This document shows positions 36,159-45,260 of a DNA stretch of 64,000 bases, one piece after another (the first letter of the stretch is position 1; every line of letters starts with the position of its first letter). A program made the translations under genes and the position numbers. The DNA is from Pseudoalteromonas piscicida (GTDB taxonomy: Bacteria; Pseudomonadota; Gammaproteobacteria; Enterobacterales; Alteromonadaceae): contig NZ_NKHF01000036.1 of NCBI RefSeq assembly GCF_002744175.1, positions 1 to 64,000 of the forward strand, written 5' to 3'. The notes under the pieces were generated by a model that worked only from the letters and a program-made list of their open reading frames with translations, did not search any database and was not told the DNA's origin.

Positions 36159-36824
36159 TTACCACTCTAATTGACTTGGCTTTTGCCAACTTGCAAATAT
36201 TTCATGTGTTAGTAGATGAGCAAATGCCCCTTCATTTGGCGGTGGCGCCTGATAGCTTACACGCCTATCTTGCCACTCAAACTCCAAACAATAGGCGTGT
36301 AAATACGCTCTGTCGGCAGGTTCGCCGCTATAGGCGGCATCCCCCAAAATCGGTGCTCCAATGCTTTTTAGAGCAACGCGGATCTGGTGTGTTTTACCCG
36401 TATACGGTTTAATTATACACGCCCGTAATTTGGTCCCAACAGAACAAGAGTAAAACCGAGTTATCGCTGGGTTTAACTTTGTTTTAACCAGCTTAAACGT
36501 ACCGCGACGGGATTTAGCCATATCCCCTTTGATCCAACCCTGCTTTTTCTTAGGCTTGTCGGAGACCATTGCCAAGTAATATTTGTCTATTTGTCGAGTT
36601 GAAAACATCACCGTAAACTGCCTAGCGGCTTCGCTAGATTTAGCTAACAAAATCAATCCTGATGTGACTTTATCAAGGCGATGCACAGGAAACAGTGCAT
36701 AACCTAATTGCTCACTGAGCAATGCCACAAAGCCCGCTTCTTCTTCACTGTGAAAGCTAACGCCTTCAGGCTTATATGCGACAACATAGTCTGCCTCATC
36801 GGCGATCAGGTTAAGTTTGTTCAT
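36159..36824 (-). CDS. RluA-family RNA pseudouridine synthase
   Basis: A 221-residue synthase consisting of the catalytic domain only, with no S4 domain. The catalytic Asp is in VHRLDKVTSGLILLAKS. Motifs KPYTGKTHQIRVALKSIG and AYLHAYCLEF complete the fold. Its target RNA site cannot be told; it resembles the short TIGR01621-type members. It overlaps the 3' end of kdsB by 14 bp. Confidence 0.9.
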   Translation of the reverse strand: MNKLNLIADEADYVVAYKPEGVSFHSEEEAGFVALLSEQLGYALFPVHRLDKVTSGLILLAKSSEAARQFTVMFSTRQIDKYYLAMVSDKPKKKQGWIKGDMAKSRRGTFKLVKTKLNPAITRFYSCSVGTKLRACIIKPYTGKTHQIRVALKSIGAPILGDAAYSGEPADRAYLHAYCLEFEWQDRRVSYQAPPPNEGAFAHLLTHEIFASWQKPSQLEW

Positions 36825-37572
36825 TTAATATCTCTTGGACACGCAGCAGATCTTCAGGTGTATCGACACCGGCATGTACTGGCTTAATCGCCTTTGCTAC
36901 CTTGATCTTATAGCCGTGGTATAGCACCCGCAATTGCTCCAACGACTCTTGCACTTCTAGAGGCGACACACTTAACGACAAATAGGTTTGAATAAACCCG
37001 GCGCGATAAGCGTAAATCCCCACATGGCGCTTAAAGTGCCCAACAGGAATGCGCGTTTTATCAAGCTGCAACATGCTATCTCGTTGAAACGGGATGGAAG
37101 CTCGAGAAAAATAAAGCGCATTTTCGTGGATGTCCGACACTACTTTCACCGCATTCGGATTCAGCACTTCTTCTACATCTTCCACATCCACACACAGTGT
37201 CGCCATAGGGGCGTCTGAATGATGCAATAACGCCGCTACCTGAGCGATATTGTCAGGCTCTAGTAATGGCTCATCTCCTTGCACATTAACCACTAAGGTT
37301 TGTTCGTCAAGGTTCAGTTGCTCTACCACTTCGGCTAGTCTTTCTGTGCCTGACTGATGGTCGTCTCTTGTCATCAACACATTGTCAGTGAAGCGTTTTG
37401 CAGCATCGAATACCGCGTTATGATCTGTAGCAATATAAACCTGCGATGCACCAGACTGACTAGCCTGCTCATACACATGTTGGATCATAGGTTTGCCCGC
37501 GATGTCGGCCAGTGGCTTGCCAGGTAACCGGCTTGAAGCATAGCGAGCGGGAATAACAACTACGAATTCCAC
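36811..37572 (-). CDS. kdsB: CMP-KDO synthetase
   Basis: A 253-residue cytidylyltransferase that activates KDO for the lipopolysaccharide inner core. The N-terminal nucleotide motif is [18 protein letters not shown] (residues 7-24); NVQGDEPLL carries the Mg-binding Asp. It overlaps both the preceding ycaR gene (13 bp) and the following pseudouridine synthase gene, so translation is coupled along the operon. Confidence 0.97.
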   Translation of the reverse strand: MEFVVVIPARYASSRLPGKPLADIAGKPMIQHVYEQASQSGASQVYIATDHNAVFDAAKRFTDNVLMTRDDHQSGTERLAEVVEQLNLDEQTLVVNVQGDEPLLEPDNIAQVAALLHHSDAPMATLCVDVEDVEEVLNPNAVKVVSDIHENALYFSRASIPFQRDSMLQLDKTRIPVGHFKRHVGIYAYRAGFIQTYLSLSVSPLEVQESLEQLRVLYHGYKIKVAKAIKPVHAGVDTPEDLLRVQEILNEQT

Positions 37573-37757
37573 TGCTCAACCTCTTCGCTACTTAATTCAC
37601 GAGCTTCGTTTTCTAATAGCACGGGAATATCATCTTTAATTGGATAGGCCAGTTTCGCGGCTGTGCTGATTAACTCTTTGTTTTCTTTGTCGTATCTTAA
37701 CTTGCCTTTACACACTGGGCAGGCGATTATTTCTAGTAACTTGGTATCAAAGGCCAT
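37560..37757 (-). CDS. ycaR: Trm112-family small zinc-ribbon-like protein YcaR
   Basis: A 65-residue protein of the Trm112/UPF0434 family. Only one CxxC pair is present ([10 protein letters not shown]), as in E. coli YcaR. It sits between lpxK and kdsB in nearly all gammaproteobacteria, but its function is not established; Trm112 proteins activate methyltransferases. It overlaps lpxK by 11 bp. Confidence 0.93.
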   Translation of the reverse strand: MAFDTKLLEIIACPVCKGKLRYDKENKELISTAAKLAYPIKDDIPVLLENEARELSSEEVEQWNS

Positions 37758-38730
37758 GATAGATCTCTTTCTTTTTAAGTAATTCTATTACCGCTTGTTC
37801 AAGCGCTTGTGTGGGTTTGGCATCAACTCTGAGGTAATACCAATTGTCTTTTGCAAATGTTCGACACTTTACCGCATCTTTCTCTGTCATAAAAATAGCG
37901 TCTTCGCCAAACTGCGTAAAGTCTGAGGCTTGATAAGGGTGGTGATCGGCAAAGTGTTGACAACCTACAAGCTCAACCCCTTTTTCTCTTAAGGTGTTTT
38001 CAAACCTAGCGGGGTTGCCAATTGCACACACTGAAACCCCCTTATTTTGTCTTTCAGCCGCATGAGTGTCGTCCGCAACATGAAAAAAGCCGGATGCTTC
38101 TAGTGAGTAGGAATACGTGCTCACGCCACCATTATATATGGCCAAATCGACTGAATTGAGACGCTTGGGCAATTCTCGTAGTGGTCCTGCTGGCATCCAC
38201 AAGCCATTGCCAAACTTGCGCTCGGCATCCACAATGCAAAACTCAATATCACGAGCAAGCTGGTAATGCTGTAAGCCATCGTCACTGACAATAATATCAA
38301 TCTCATGATTTCGCAGTAATTGCTCGATGCTAGCTTGCCTATTAGAGCCTATCATTACAGGACAACCTAGTCGCTGTGCCAATAAGCTCGGCTCGTCGCC
38401 ACCTTGCTCTGTGGACGTATCTTTGGTTACCAAAAATGGGGTTGAAGGCGGATTCGCACCATAGCCTCTGCTGATTATCCCAACCTTTAACCCTAACGCT
38501 TCAAGAAAAGGGACAAGCCACAGCACAAAAGGCGTTTTTCCATTACCACCAACGCTAATATTACCGACGATAATTACAGGTACAGGTGCTTTATAAACTT
38601 GGCTTAAACCCAACTTATAAAGTAACCTTCGTATGTTACTTAACAACCCAAATAGTAGTCCAAAAGGGAGCAATAAGAGGGTCAACAGGCTTGGCCTGTT
38701 ATACCAGCTCTGTTCTATTTTTGATGCCAT
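37747..38730 (-). CDS. lpxK: Tetraacyldisaccharide 4'-kinase
   Basis: A 327-residue inner-membrane-associated kinase that phosphorylates the lipid A precursor at the 4' position. An N-terminal hydrophobic helix (about 14-34) is followed by the P-loop in [15 protein letters not shown] (residues 55-69). Its start abuts the msbA stop. Confidence 0.97.
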   Translation of the reverse strand: MASKIEQSWYNRPSLLTLLLLPFGLLFGLLSNIRRLLYKLGLSQVYKAPVPVIIVGNISVGGNGKTPFVLWLVPFLEALGLKVGIISRGYGANPPSTPFLVTKDTSTEQGGDEPSLLAQRLGCPVMIGSNRQASIEQLLRNHEIDIIVSDDGLQHYQLARDIEFCIVDAERKFGNGLWMPAGPLRELPKRLNSVDLAIYNGGVSTYSYSLEASGFFHVADDTHAAERQNKGVSVCAIGNPARFENTLREKGVELVGCQHFADHHPYQASDFTQFGEDAIFMTEKDAVKCRTFAKDNWYYLRVDAKPTQALEQAVIELLKKKEIYHGL

Positions 38731-40470
38731 TTAGTGTTCACCAAATTGCATTTTACAAAGCGCATGGTATACGCCCTGCTGTGAGATCAGCTGCTGGTGT
38801 TCGCCCTGCTCTATTATTTTGCCTTTGTCTAGCACGTAAATGCAGTCACAACGCTCAATGGTTGACAAACGGTGGGCAATCACTATGGTTGTCTTGTTTT
38901 GCATTAGTTCTTCTAACGCCTGCTGGATCAAGCGCTCAGACTCAGTATCTAGGGCTGATGTCGCCTCATCCAAAATTAGGATAGGTGCATCTTTAACAAT
39001 CGCTCGAGCAATAGCAATACGCTGGCGTTGACCACCAGAAAGCATCACCCCGTTTTCACCCACAATGGTATTTAACCCATCCGGTAGGTCTTTAACAAAC
39101 TCCCAAACATGTGCTTGTTTTGCCACACTTTCTAATGCCTCGTGAGACAAGGGTTGGTCCAACGAATACATGATATTATTGGCAATGGTATCGTTAAACA
39201 GTACAACTTGCTGAGATACAATTGAAAACTGTGCTCGTAAGTCCGCCAGTTTATATGCATTGATATTAATACCATCAAGCTCAATACTGCCGGCATCAAT
39301 ATCGTAATAGCGCGGTAATAGATTGGAAATTGTGGACTTTCCAGAGCCACTGCGACCAACCAAAGCGATATTCTGACCCGCCTTTATATCAAGACTCAAA
39401 GATTCTATCACAGGCTCATTTTTTGATGGGTAAGTGAAGGTTAGGTCTTTAACTTTAATATCACCTTGTGCACGCACCAACGACTGAGTCCCTGTGTCTT
39501 TTTCTTGTTCTAAATCTAACACTGCAAAGACACTTTTGGCTGCAGCAATACCTCGTTGTAAATCGCTATTTACGTTAGCCAGTTGTTTTAGTGGACGAAG
39601 CATCACCATCATCGATGAGATTAACGTCGTAAACGTGCCCGGAGAAATCTCTCCAGCCATTGATGGCATTGCCAATATAGCTAATATAACGGCCATAGCA
39701 CTTGCAGCTATTATCTGAATGACCGAAACACTTAACGCCTTAGTCGCATCCATCTTCACTCTTTGCTGTCGATTATGATTGTTCAATTTAGCAAAGTGAA
39801 AAATGGTCTTTTTTTGACCACCAAAACCGTGAATGACCTTATGGCCTGACAGCATTTGTTCAGAACTTTTAGTTACCTCACCCATTGCATCTTGGATATT
39901 CTTCGAAATCTTTTTAAAACGCTTTGATACTACGGCTACTATAACTGCAACTATAGGTACTACAATTAAGAAGATTAGTGACAGCTGCCAGCTTGCGTAA
40001 AACATAGTCCCAAGTAAAAACAGAACAAATGCCCCTTCACGGATCATTACCTGGAGAGCCTTAGTTACAGCTTGTTGTACCTGTTCTACGTCAAATGTGA
40101 GCTTTGAAATAAGCTCACCATTTGAGTGTTTATCATGGAAAGATACTGGCAAATACAACATATGTTCAAATAACTGCTGCCTAAGAGAACGTACAACTTG
40201 GGAGCCAACGTAAGATAAACAGTAGGATGCCATATAGTTTGAAATACCACGACCTATCACAAGACCTATCACAACAAGGGGGGCTAATTTAAGTACCTCT
40301 CTATTTCCTTCAGTAAGCCCGTCATCTATAAATGGCTTCATCAAAGTGATGAAAGACGCATCCATTGCAGCATAACCTATCATGCCAATCACTGAAAATA
40401 TGGCGGCTAGTTTAAAGTCTTTAACGTAACTAAATAATCTAGCGTAAATTTGTTTATCAGTTGGTTGCAT
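38731..40470 (-). CDS. msbA: Lipid A flippase MsbA
   Basis: A 579-residue homodimeric ABC exporter that flips core-lipid A across the inner membrane. Six membrane helices lie within residues about 20-310. The ATPase domain has Walker A GRSGSGKST, signature LSGGQRQRIAIARAI and Walker B ILILDEATSALD. Length equals the family norm (582). It is followed directly by lpxK, as in E. coli, and lies downstream of comEC. Confidence 0.97.
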   Translation of the reverse strand: MQPTDKQIYARLFSYVKDFKLAAIFSVIGMIGYAAMDASFITLMKPFIDDGLTEGNREVLKLAPLVVIGLVIGRGISNYMASYCLSYVGSQVVRSLRQQLFEHMLYLPVSFHDKHSNGELISKLTFDVEQVQQAVTKALQVMIREGAFVLFLLGTMFYASWQLSLIFLIVVPIVAVIVAVVSKRFKKISKNIQDAMGEVTKSSEQMLSGHKVIHGFGGQKKTIFHFAKLNNHNRQQRVKMDATKALSVSVIQIIAASAMAVILAILAMPSMAGEISPGTFTTLISSMMVMLRPLKQLANVNSDLQRGIAAAKSVFAVLDLEQEKDTGTQSLVRAQGDIKVKDLTFTYPSKNEPVIESLSLDIKAGQNIALVGRSGSGKSTISNLLPRYYDIDAGSIELDGININAYKLADLRAQFSIVSQQVVLFNDTIANNIMYSLDQPLSHEALESVAKQAHVWEFVKDLPDGLNTIVGENGVMLSGGQRQRIAIARAIVKDAPILILDEATSALDTESERLIQQALEELMQNKTTIVIAHRLSTIERCDCIYVLDKGKIIEQGEHQQLISQQGVYHALCKMQFGEH

Positions 40471-40532
40471 TGCCAGCCTCTATTTTTCTATATGGCATTA
40501 TTGTAACTTTCAAATCATTAAAACTGAATGGA

Positions 40533-42608
40533 TTATCTGAGAAACCAGTAATTTTCCAGTACTCTTCCACGTTCAATAGCAATTTTGTGTTCAAAGAATA
40601 GGATCTTTATATGGCCATCAAGTGCCGTATCCAAGCGTTTAACTCCGGCTTTTTTATATCTTGCGATAACCTTATTACTTGGGATCTTCCAAGGTGAGTA
40701 ATAGGCACGAGAGAATATAGCGATTTTAGGCGCTACGGTTTTGATAAATTCGTCGCTCGACGAGCTGCTGCTACCATGGTGAGGCACCAGCAGAACATCG
40801 GCTTTTAACGCTGTTTTATGTTCAGCCACTAATTGCTTCTCAACCGTCGCTTCGATGTCACCTGGAAGCAAAACCGTAAATTGACCATCGCTCACGCTGA
40901 TCACACACGAATTGTTATTGTCATTACTCGATATTGCTTTGGGCCACAATGCATGGACTTTAAGCCCTTGAAATGTCTGTGCGCCAAGTTTGCACCCTAA
41001 TGGTTCCCCTGCGCCATGAAATTGTTGTAAAGATCGGCCACCATCATATTTATACAAGGCCCCTAACCCACCGTTATGATCGCCATCATTATGACTGATC
41101 ACCGTTGTCTTCAACGCAATCTTGTTATTTAGCAAGTAGGGCTTAACCACAAAATCAAAAATAGAAAAGTAACCAAAATAATTTGCTCCCAGATCATACA
41201 ACAGCCCGTCATGATTCTTCGAAATTAATACTGCGGTTCCGTGTCCGACATCAAACACATCAAGCTGCCAGTTTGGTGATGGCTTAAGCTCAATATCAAC
41301 GAAGTAAATCAATAAGGGTAATAAGCCTAGGTAACTTCTAAGTATCCACAGCAATACAACACACCAATAAATACACAGTAGTAACTGCGATGAACTGCTT
41401 GGCGCAGCTAACCAACCAATTGGTAAGCTAGTTAGCAGATGTATAATATAAGCAAGCAAATCATCGATTAACGCTAACGGCTGCTCCCAGCCGAGTCTAG
41501 AGAGCAATCCAATATGAACGATCAGGGCTGGAAAAACAACGAATGATACCAGAGGAATAATTACCAAGTTCGCTATCAGCGAAATCACACTGATCCCTGC
41601 AAAAAAATAAAGGTTGAGCGGCATAAGGAGAACAAATAGAGCAAGTTGTAACTTGGCTAGCACAACAAATTTTGCAAACCAGCCGCTACGGGCTTTTTGG
41701 ATCAAGGCAACTATGATAGCGACTGCAAAAAATGAATAGTATAAACCGGGGTTGAGTAACGCGAATGGGTCGAGTATCAATACCCCCACTAATGCCAAGG
41801 TTAACACTTCGCTCGATTTCAACCGAAGTCCTAAACAATAACATCCAACCCATGTTGTGGCCATGAGCAGTGCACGAGTTGCAGAAACGCTATACCCGCA
41901 TAAAAAGACATAGCTGGCACAGAACAATAACGCCGACAATAAACAAATTTGATGTAAATTGATAGATTGCGGAAGCGCCATAGGCCAGCAATACAAGATT
42001 GCCTTTATTAGCCAGAAGGCAATGGTAAACACAATACCAATATGAAGGCCTGAGATTGCCAACAAATGGCTCAACCCAAGCTCTCTAAATTGCTGTGTAT
42101 GAGCATAATTTGATTTGCTCGTATCTCCACTCAAAAGTATATAATAAAGCCAGTTATACTCTAAGCCATCAAGCATGTTAGCTAGCTTGACACGATAGTT
42201 TAGCCGCCAATTAAAGTGATGGTGAACTGCGTCTATTTTTTTAACGTTGCCTTTAAAATAAACCTGCTTACGAAAAGCATGCAGTTCCGCGTTAAAAAGT
42301 CCGATATTAATACGGCTACGATAACGCTTCAAACTTGCTCGCATCTCCACGGTATTTCCGACGACTAAAACTGGCAACGCTGAATTTCGATATAGTTTGG
42401 CTTTAACTGTTTTCCAGCTTGGCAGCGCCTTATTCTCGAATTGCTGTATTTCAATGACTAAGGATTCTCCAGCCGGGGTTTGCTTAACTTCAGTAACCAA
42501 GCCCGATATAGAAATGGGCCCATCAAGCCACTGTTGCTGAATATTTAACTGGTGAAAAACGAGGTAATGAACAAGAACAATGAAAATCCCTAAAATAAAT
42601 CCTGCCAA
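40533..42608 (-). CDS. comEC: DNA internalisation protein ComEC/Rec2
   Basis: At least 691 residues. It has an N-terminal OB-like region, many membrane helices of the Competence domain (about 170-460) and a C-terminal metallo-beta-lactamase-like domain with ISHNDGDHNGGL and LLVPHHGSSSS. It forms the inner-membrane channel for DNA uptake. The coordinate given uses a TTG codon; the frame stays open to 42803 and encodes further hydrophobic residues (WILICFGIVIGCFTAVFLL), so the true start is probably upstream at a non-ATG codon near 42737. Position next to msbA is conserved (E. coli ycaI). Confidence 0.9.
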   Translation of the reverse strand: MAGFILGIFIVLVHYLVFHQLNIQQQWLDGPISISGLVTEVKQTPAGESLVIEIQQFENKALPSWKTVKAKLYRNSALPVLVVGNTVEMRASLKRYRSRINIGLFNAELHAFRKQVYFKGNVKKIDAVHHHFNWRLNYRVKLANMLDGLEYNWLYYILLSGDTSKSNYAHTQQFRELGLSHLLAISGLHIGIVFTIAFWLIKAILYCWPMALPQSINLHQICLLSALLFCASYVFLCGYSVSATRALLMATTWVGCYCLGLRLKSSEVLTLALVGVLILDPFALLNPGLYYSFFAVAIIVALIQKARSGWFAKFVVLAKLQLALFVLLMPLNLYFFAGISVISLIANLVIIPLVSFVVFPALIVHIGLLSRLGWEQPLALIDDLLAYIIHLLTSLPIGWLAAPSSSSQLLLCIYWCVVLLWILRSYLGLLPLLIYFVDIELKPSPNWQLDVFDVGHGTAVLISKNHDGLLYDLGANYFGYFSIFDFVVKPYLLNNKIALKTTVISHNDGDHNGGLGALYKYDGGRSLQQFHGAGEPLGCKLGAQTFQGLKVHALWPKAISSNDNNNSCVISVSDGQFTVLLPGDIEATVEKQLVAEHKTALKADVLLVPHHGSSSSSSDEFIKTVAPKIAIFSRAYYSPWKIPSNKVIARYKKAGVKRLDTALDGHIKILFFEHKIAIERGRVLENYWFLR

Positions 42609-42757
42609 TATGCGATAAAAAGGCTTAGAATAGCGGCCTATGAAGTAGAGGAATAGGCTTATCGCAGCTATTCTCCAGTTATCGAGGAGAAATACCGCAG
42701 TAAAGCACCCTATTACTATTCCAAAACATATCAGAATCCAAGTAGATGCAGCTGCAA

Positions 42758-43267
42758 ATGGCGAAAAAAACGATCCAACGCTTTTTACCTGATCACAATA
42801 AAATCAAACAACAAAAATCATTAAAAATCTTTGGCAAACTGCTCCATGACGCCAATCTTTGGCATCTTAATCGGCGCTCAGCGCGAGGCGCATTCTCGGT
42901 GGGGCTCTTTTTTGCTTTCATCCCTGTTCCTTTTCAAATGGTACTAGCGGCAGCACTTGCGATTCCATTTCGCGTTAACTTGCCTTTATCTATTGCGTTA
43001 GTGTGGATCACCAACCCCCTGACGATGCCACCTATCTTCTATTGCTCGTATTTGGTTGGCGTTTTTGCGCTAGGGCAAGAACAGCAACCATTCCACTTCG
43101 AACCGAGCTGGGAATGGTTAGCGCAAAGCATCACTACAATAGGACCAGCATTTATGGTTGGCTCTGTCATTTGTGCAACCCTAGCTGCAATTATTGGCTT
43201 TTTCGGTATCGATTATTTATGGCGACGTTCGGTGAACAAAGCGTGGCAAAACCGTGGTCAAGATTAA
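42758..43267 (+). CDS. DUF2062 membrane protein
   Basis: A 169-residue membrane protein of the DUF2062 family. After a basic N terminus it has the signature NLWHLNRRSARGAFSVGLFF and helices at about 65-90, 95-120 and 135-160. Function is unknown. I chose the ATG at 42758 because family members begin M-x-KK-x-I; an ATG at 42746 would add four residues. It is divergent from comEC, and the two starts nearly meet. Confidence 0.85.
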   Translation: MAKKTIQRFLPDHNKIKQQKSLKIFGKLLHDANLWHLNRRSARGAFSVGLFFAFIPVPFQMVLAAALAIPFRVNLPLSIALVWITNPLTMPPIFYCSYLVGVFALGQEQQPFHFEPSWEWLAQSITTIGPAFMVGSVICATLAAIIGFFGIDYLWRRSVNKAWQNRGQD

Positions 43268-43373
43268 CGAAAGTATAGCTGAGTTTTGTATTGGCACCAT
43301 GTGGATTTTGTAAAATTTATAAGCACAAAAAAAGCCCGTTAGTTTTTTGTATCTCGTAAAACTTATATATACT

Positions 43374-43537
43374 TTATACCAAATGTATTAAGTAAATGAG
43401 CTATTTGAAGCACAGAAATAGCGTGAGTAGCTAGGCAAAAATTTTGCTATTTAGTTGCTCTAAATGAGAAATTTTTAACGACGCTGTATGCTATTTCATC
43501 CTTCAAATTGCTTAGAGAATTAACTCAATTGGTATTA
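43374..43537. repeat. MITE-like repeat, 164-bp full copy B
   Basis: Ends are TTATACCAAATG and CAATTGGTATTA, imperfect terminal inverted repeats. No coding capacity. Parts of it recur at 20865-20936 and 50041-50095 with different internal deletions. Its right end supplies the last three codons and stop of the DUF3466 gene. Confidence 0.75.
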
Positions 43538-45252
43538 CGTCTTCTTCTTAAGGCGACTAAAGGTAAAGCTAATAAAGTCAACCAAGACCAACTTGCCGAT
43601 TGACGCTCGTAGGTTTCTGCTTCTGGTGGTGTACAACTCTCTGGCTCACCTGCGATTGGTGTAAGCAAGACAGGTAAGGTAACAGATTCATACTCGATTT
43701 CACCGCTACTGTCCTTCTCAATGCCACCTAACGTGTTACGCCTCTCAACAGTTTTTCTCGCAATGGCGTAGATTTTGTTGTCATCAGTGATCTTAACCGC
43801 TTCAGCTACCGTGTATGGGAAATCATCTCCACGGCAAGGAAGTAGTGAGTTGATGTTTACCACCTTCTCAGCCCCGATTTCGTATATGAAGGCTTCACGG
43901 TCAAAGATACTATCACTTTTGGTAGCCACACCATGGCCAACGACAACACCATTGTTATTAATATCCCCAACTTTGGTTATCGAATTTTCATAGTACCCCG
44001 GTATTTCTTTGAATTCCGAGGTGTTGGTATCAAAATAAAAGCCGGTTGAGTTATTATCTCTCGAACTGCCAGTTAACCGACCAAATACACCAACAATAAT
44101 ACCGTTGTCGTTTACATCAACCGCTTTGCTATATTCATAATAGCTTTCAACTTCTTTAATACGCTTGATTTCACCGTCTTTAAAGTAAACCGCTTGTTCA
44201 TATGGCAACCGTTCGTCATCGCTTTGTCGACGAGCACGAGAAAAGCCAACAGCAAGCCCACTTGCATTAGTCGCAGTTGCCATACTTGAATAAGCTAATT
44301 CATCGTCTTCATCTGGTGTAAAAGCAAGCCCTAAATCAGTCGTGTCGATTAAGTTAAAATCGTTGTCAAAGGTCCATTTATAGGCGCGGGTATGAAAGGG
44401 TGCGGTAACACTTTGAGTGCACACTTCAACAGGCTCATCAACACCATCACAATTATCTTCTATCGTTTCTATTGCCCGATCAGATAACGCAGTTGAGCTT
44501 TGACCAACAACAACGTAACCACCATCAATGGTTTTCTTGATATCTACAGCTATAGAAAAGCCACCATATTCAGTAAAGGCTGGTTCTAATCGAATTTTTT
44601 CACCAGCAGGTGTGACCATGACACCTTTTTTACGCCAATCTCTTACAAAATACGTTTCTTCTTCCGTTTCACCTTCAGGCGTAAAGGTAATCTTTTGGTA
44701 AGGCGCAGAGCCCCACCCGACGATCGTGCCATCATCGGTAATGCTCGTTAAGTAATTTTCTACCGAGCGAGTCAAGCCGTCATAATCTGGAGACTGTTCA
44801 TCGAATACAACAAATTCTTCAGCTGAGTTGTTGTCGAAAGTGACTGAAAGAGATCGTTCGACTTTTTGATACTGCATTGACTGTGAGCGGTTTGTCGAAG
44901 AAATATAAGACAACATAAAAACATGAGCCTGCGCATTGGTGTTTGCTGCATCATTATTTTTAATGTCATCCAACGTGAAGGTTATTTCTTCATCAATTTT
45001 TTTTAATCGGCTCTCTTCGGTTTCGTAAAAACTTGTCAGTGTTGAGTCGTTAAAATCAATATAGGAAACATCAATTTTTACACCAAATAAGCTAGATGCT
45101 TGACCAATAACTTCACCTGCCTCATTGGCATCTGATATAATAGTATGTTTACCATTTTCGTATCTAGGTAATTCTGTTAATTGATACGTTGCAGCGACTG
45201 CTTGCTGCGATAGCGCAACGGCGACACTCGCGGCTAATAGTTTAAATTTCAT
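43525..45252 (-). CDS. DUF3466 family exported protein
   Basis: A 575-residue secreted protein of unknown function. The signal peptide (MKFKLLAASVAVALSQQAVA) supports the ATG at 45252, which has AAGGA upstream; the frame extends 15 codons further but would run into uup. The body has repeated segments of the HAF/WG type (INNNGVVVGHG, VNDNGIIVGVF, ASGLAVGFS), likely a beta propeller. The C-terminal WSWLTLLALPLVALRRRR is a hydrophobic helix plus arginines, like GlyGly-CTERM sorting tails but without the glycine pair. The final NTN comes from a repeat. Confidence 0.85.
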   Translation of the reverse strand: MKFKLLAASVAVALSQQAVAATYQLTELPRYENGKHTIISDANEAGEVIGQASSLFGVKIDVSYIDFNDSTLTSFYETEESRLKKIDEEITFTLDDIKNNDAANTNAQAHVFMLSYISSTNRSQSMQYQKVERSLSVTFDNNSAEEFVVFDEQSPDYDGLTRSVENYLTSITDDGTIVGWGSAPYQKITFTPEGETEEETYFVRDWRKKGVMVTPAGEKIRLEPAFTEYGGFSIAVDIKKTIDGGYVVVGQSSTALSDRAIETIEDNCDGVDEPVEVCTQSVTAPFHTRAYKWTFDNDFNLIDTTDLGLAFTPDEDDELAYSSMATATNASGLAVGFSRARRQSDDERLPYEQAVYFKDGEIKRIKEVESYYEYSKAVDVNDNGIIVGVFGRLTGSSRDNNSTGFYFDTNTSEFKEIPGYYENSITKVGDINNNGVVVGHGVATKSDSIFDREAFIYEIGAEKVVNINSLLPCRGDDFPYTVAEAVKITDDNKIYAIARKTVERRNTLGGIEKDSSGEIEYESVTLPVLLTPIAGEPESCTPPEAETYERQSASWSWLTLLALPLVALRRRRNTN

Positions 45253-45260
45253 TTTAATCC

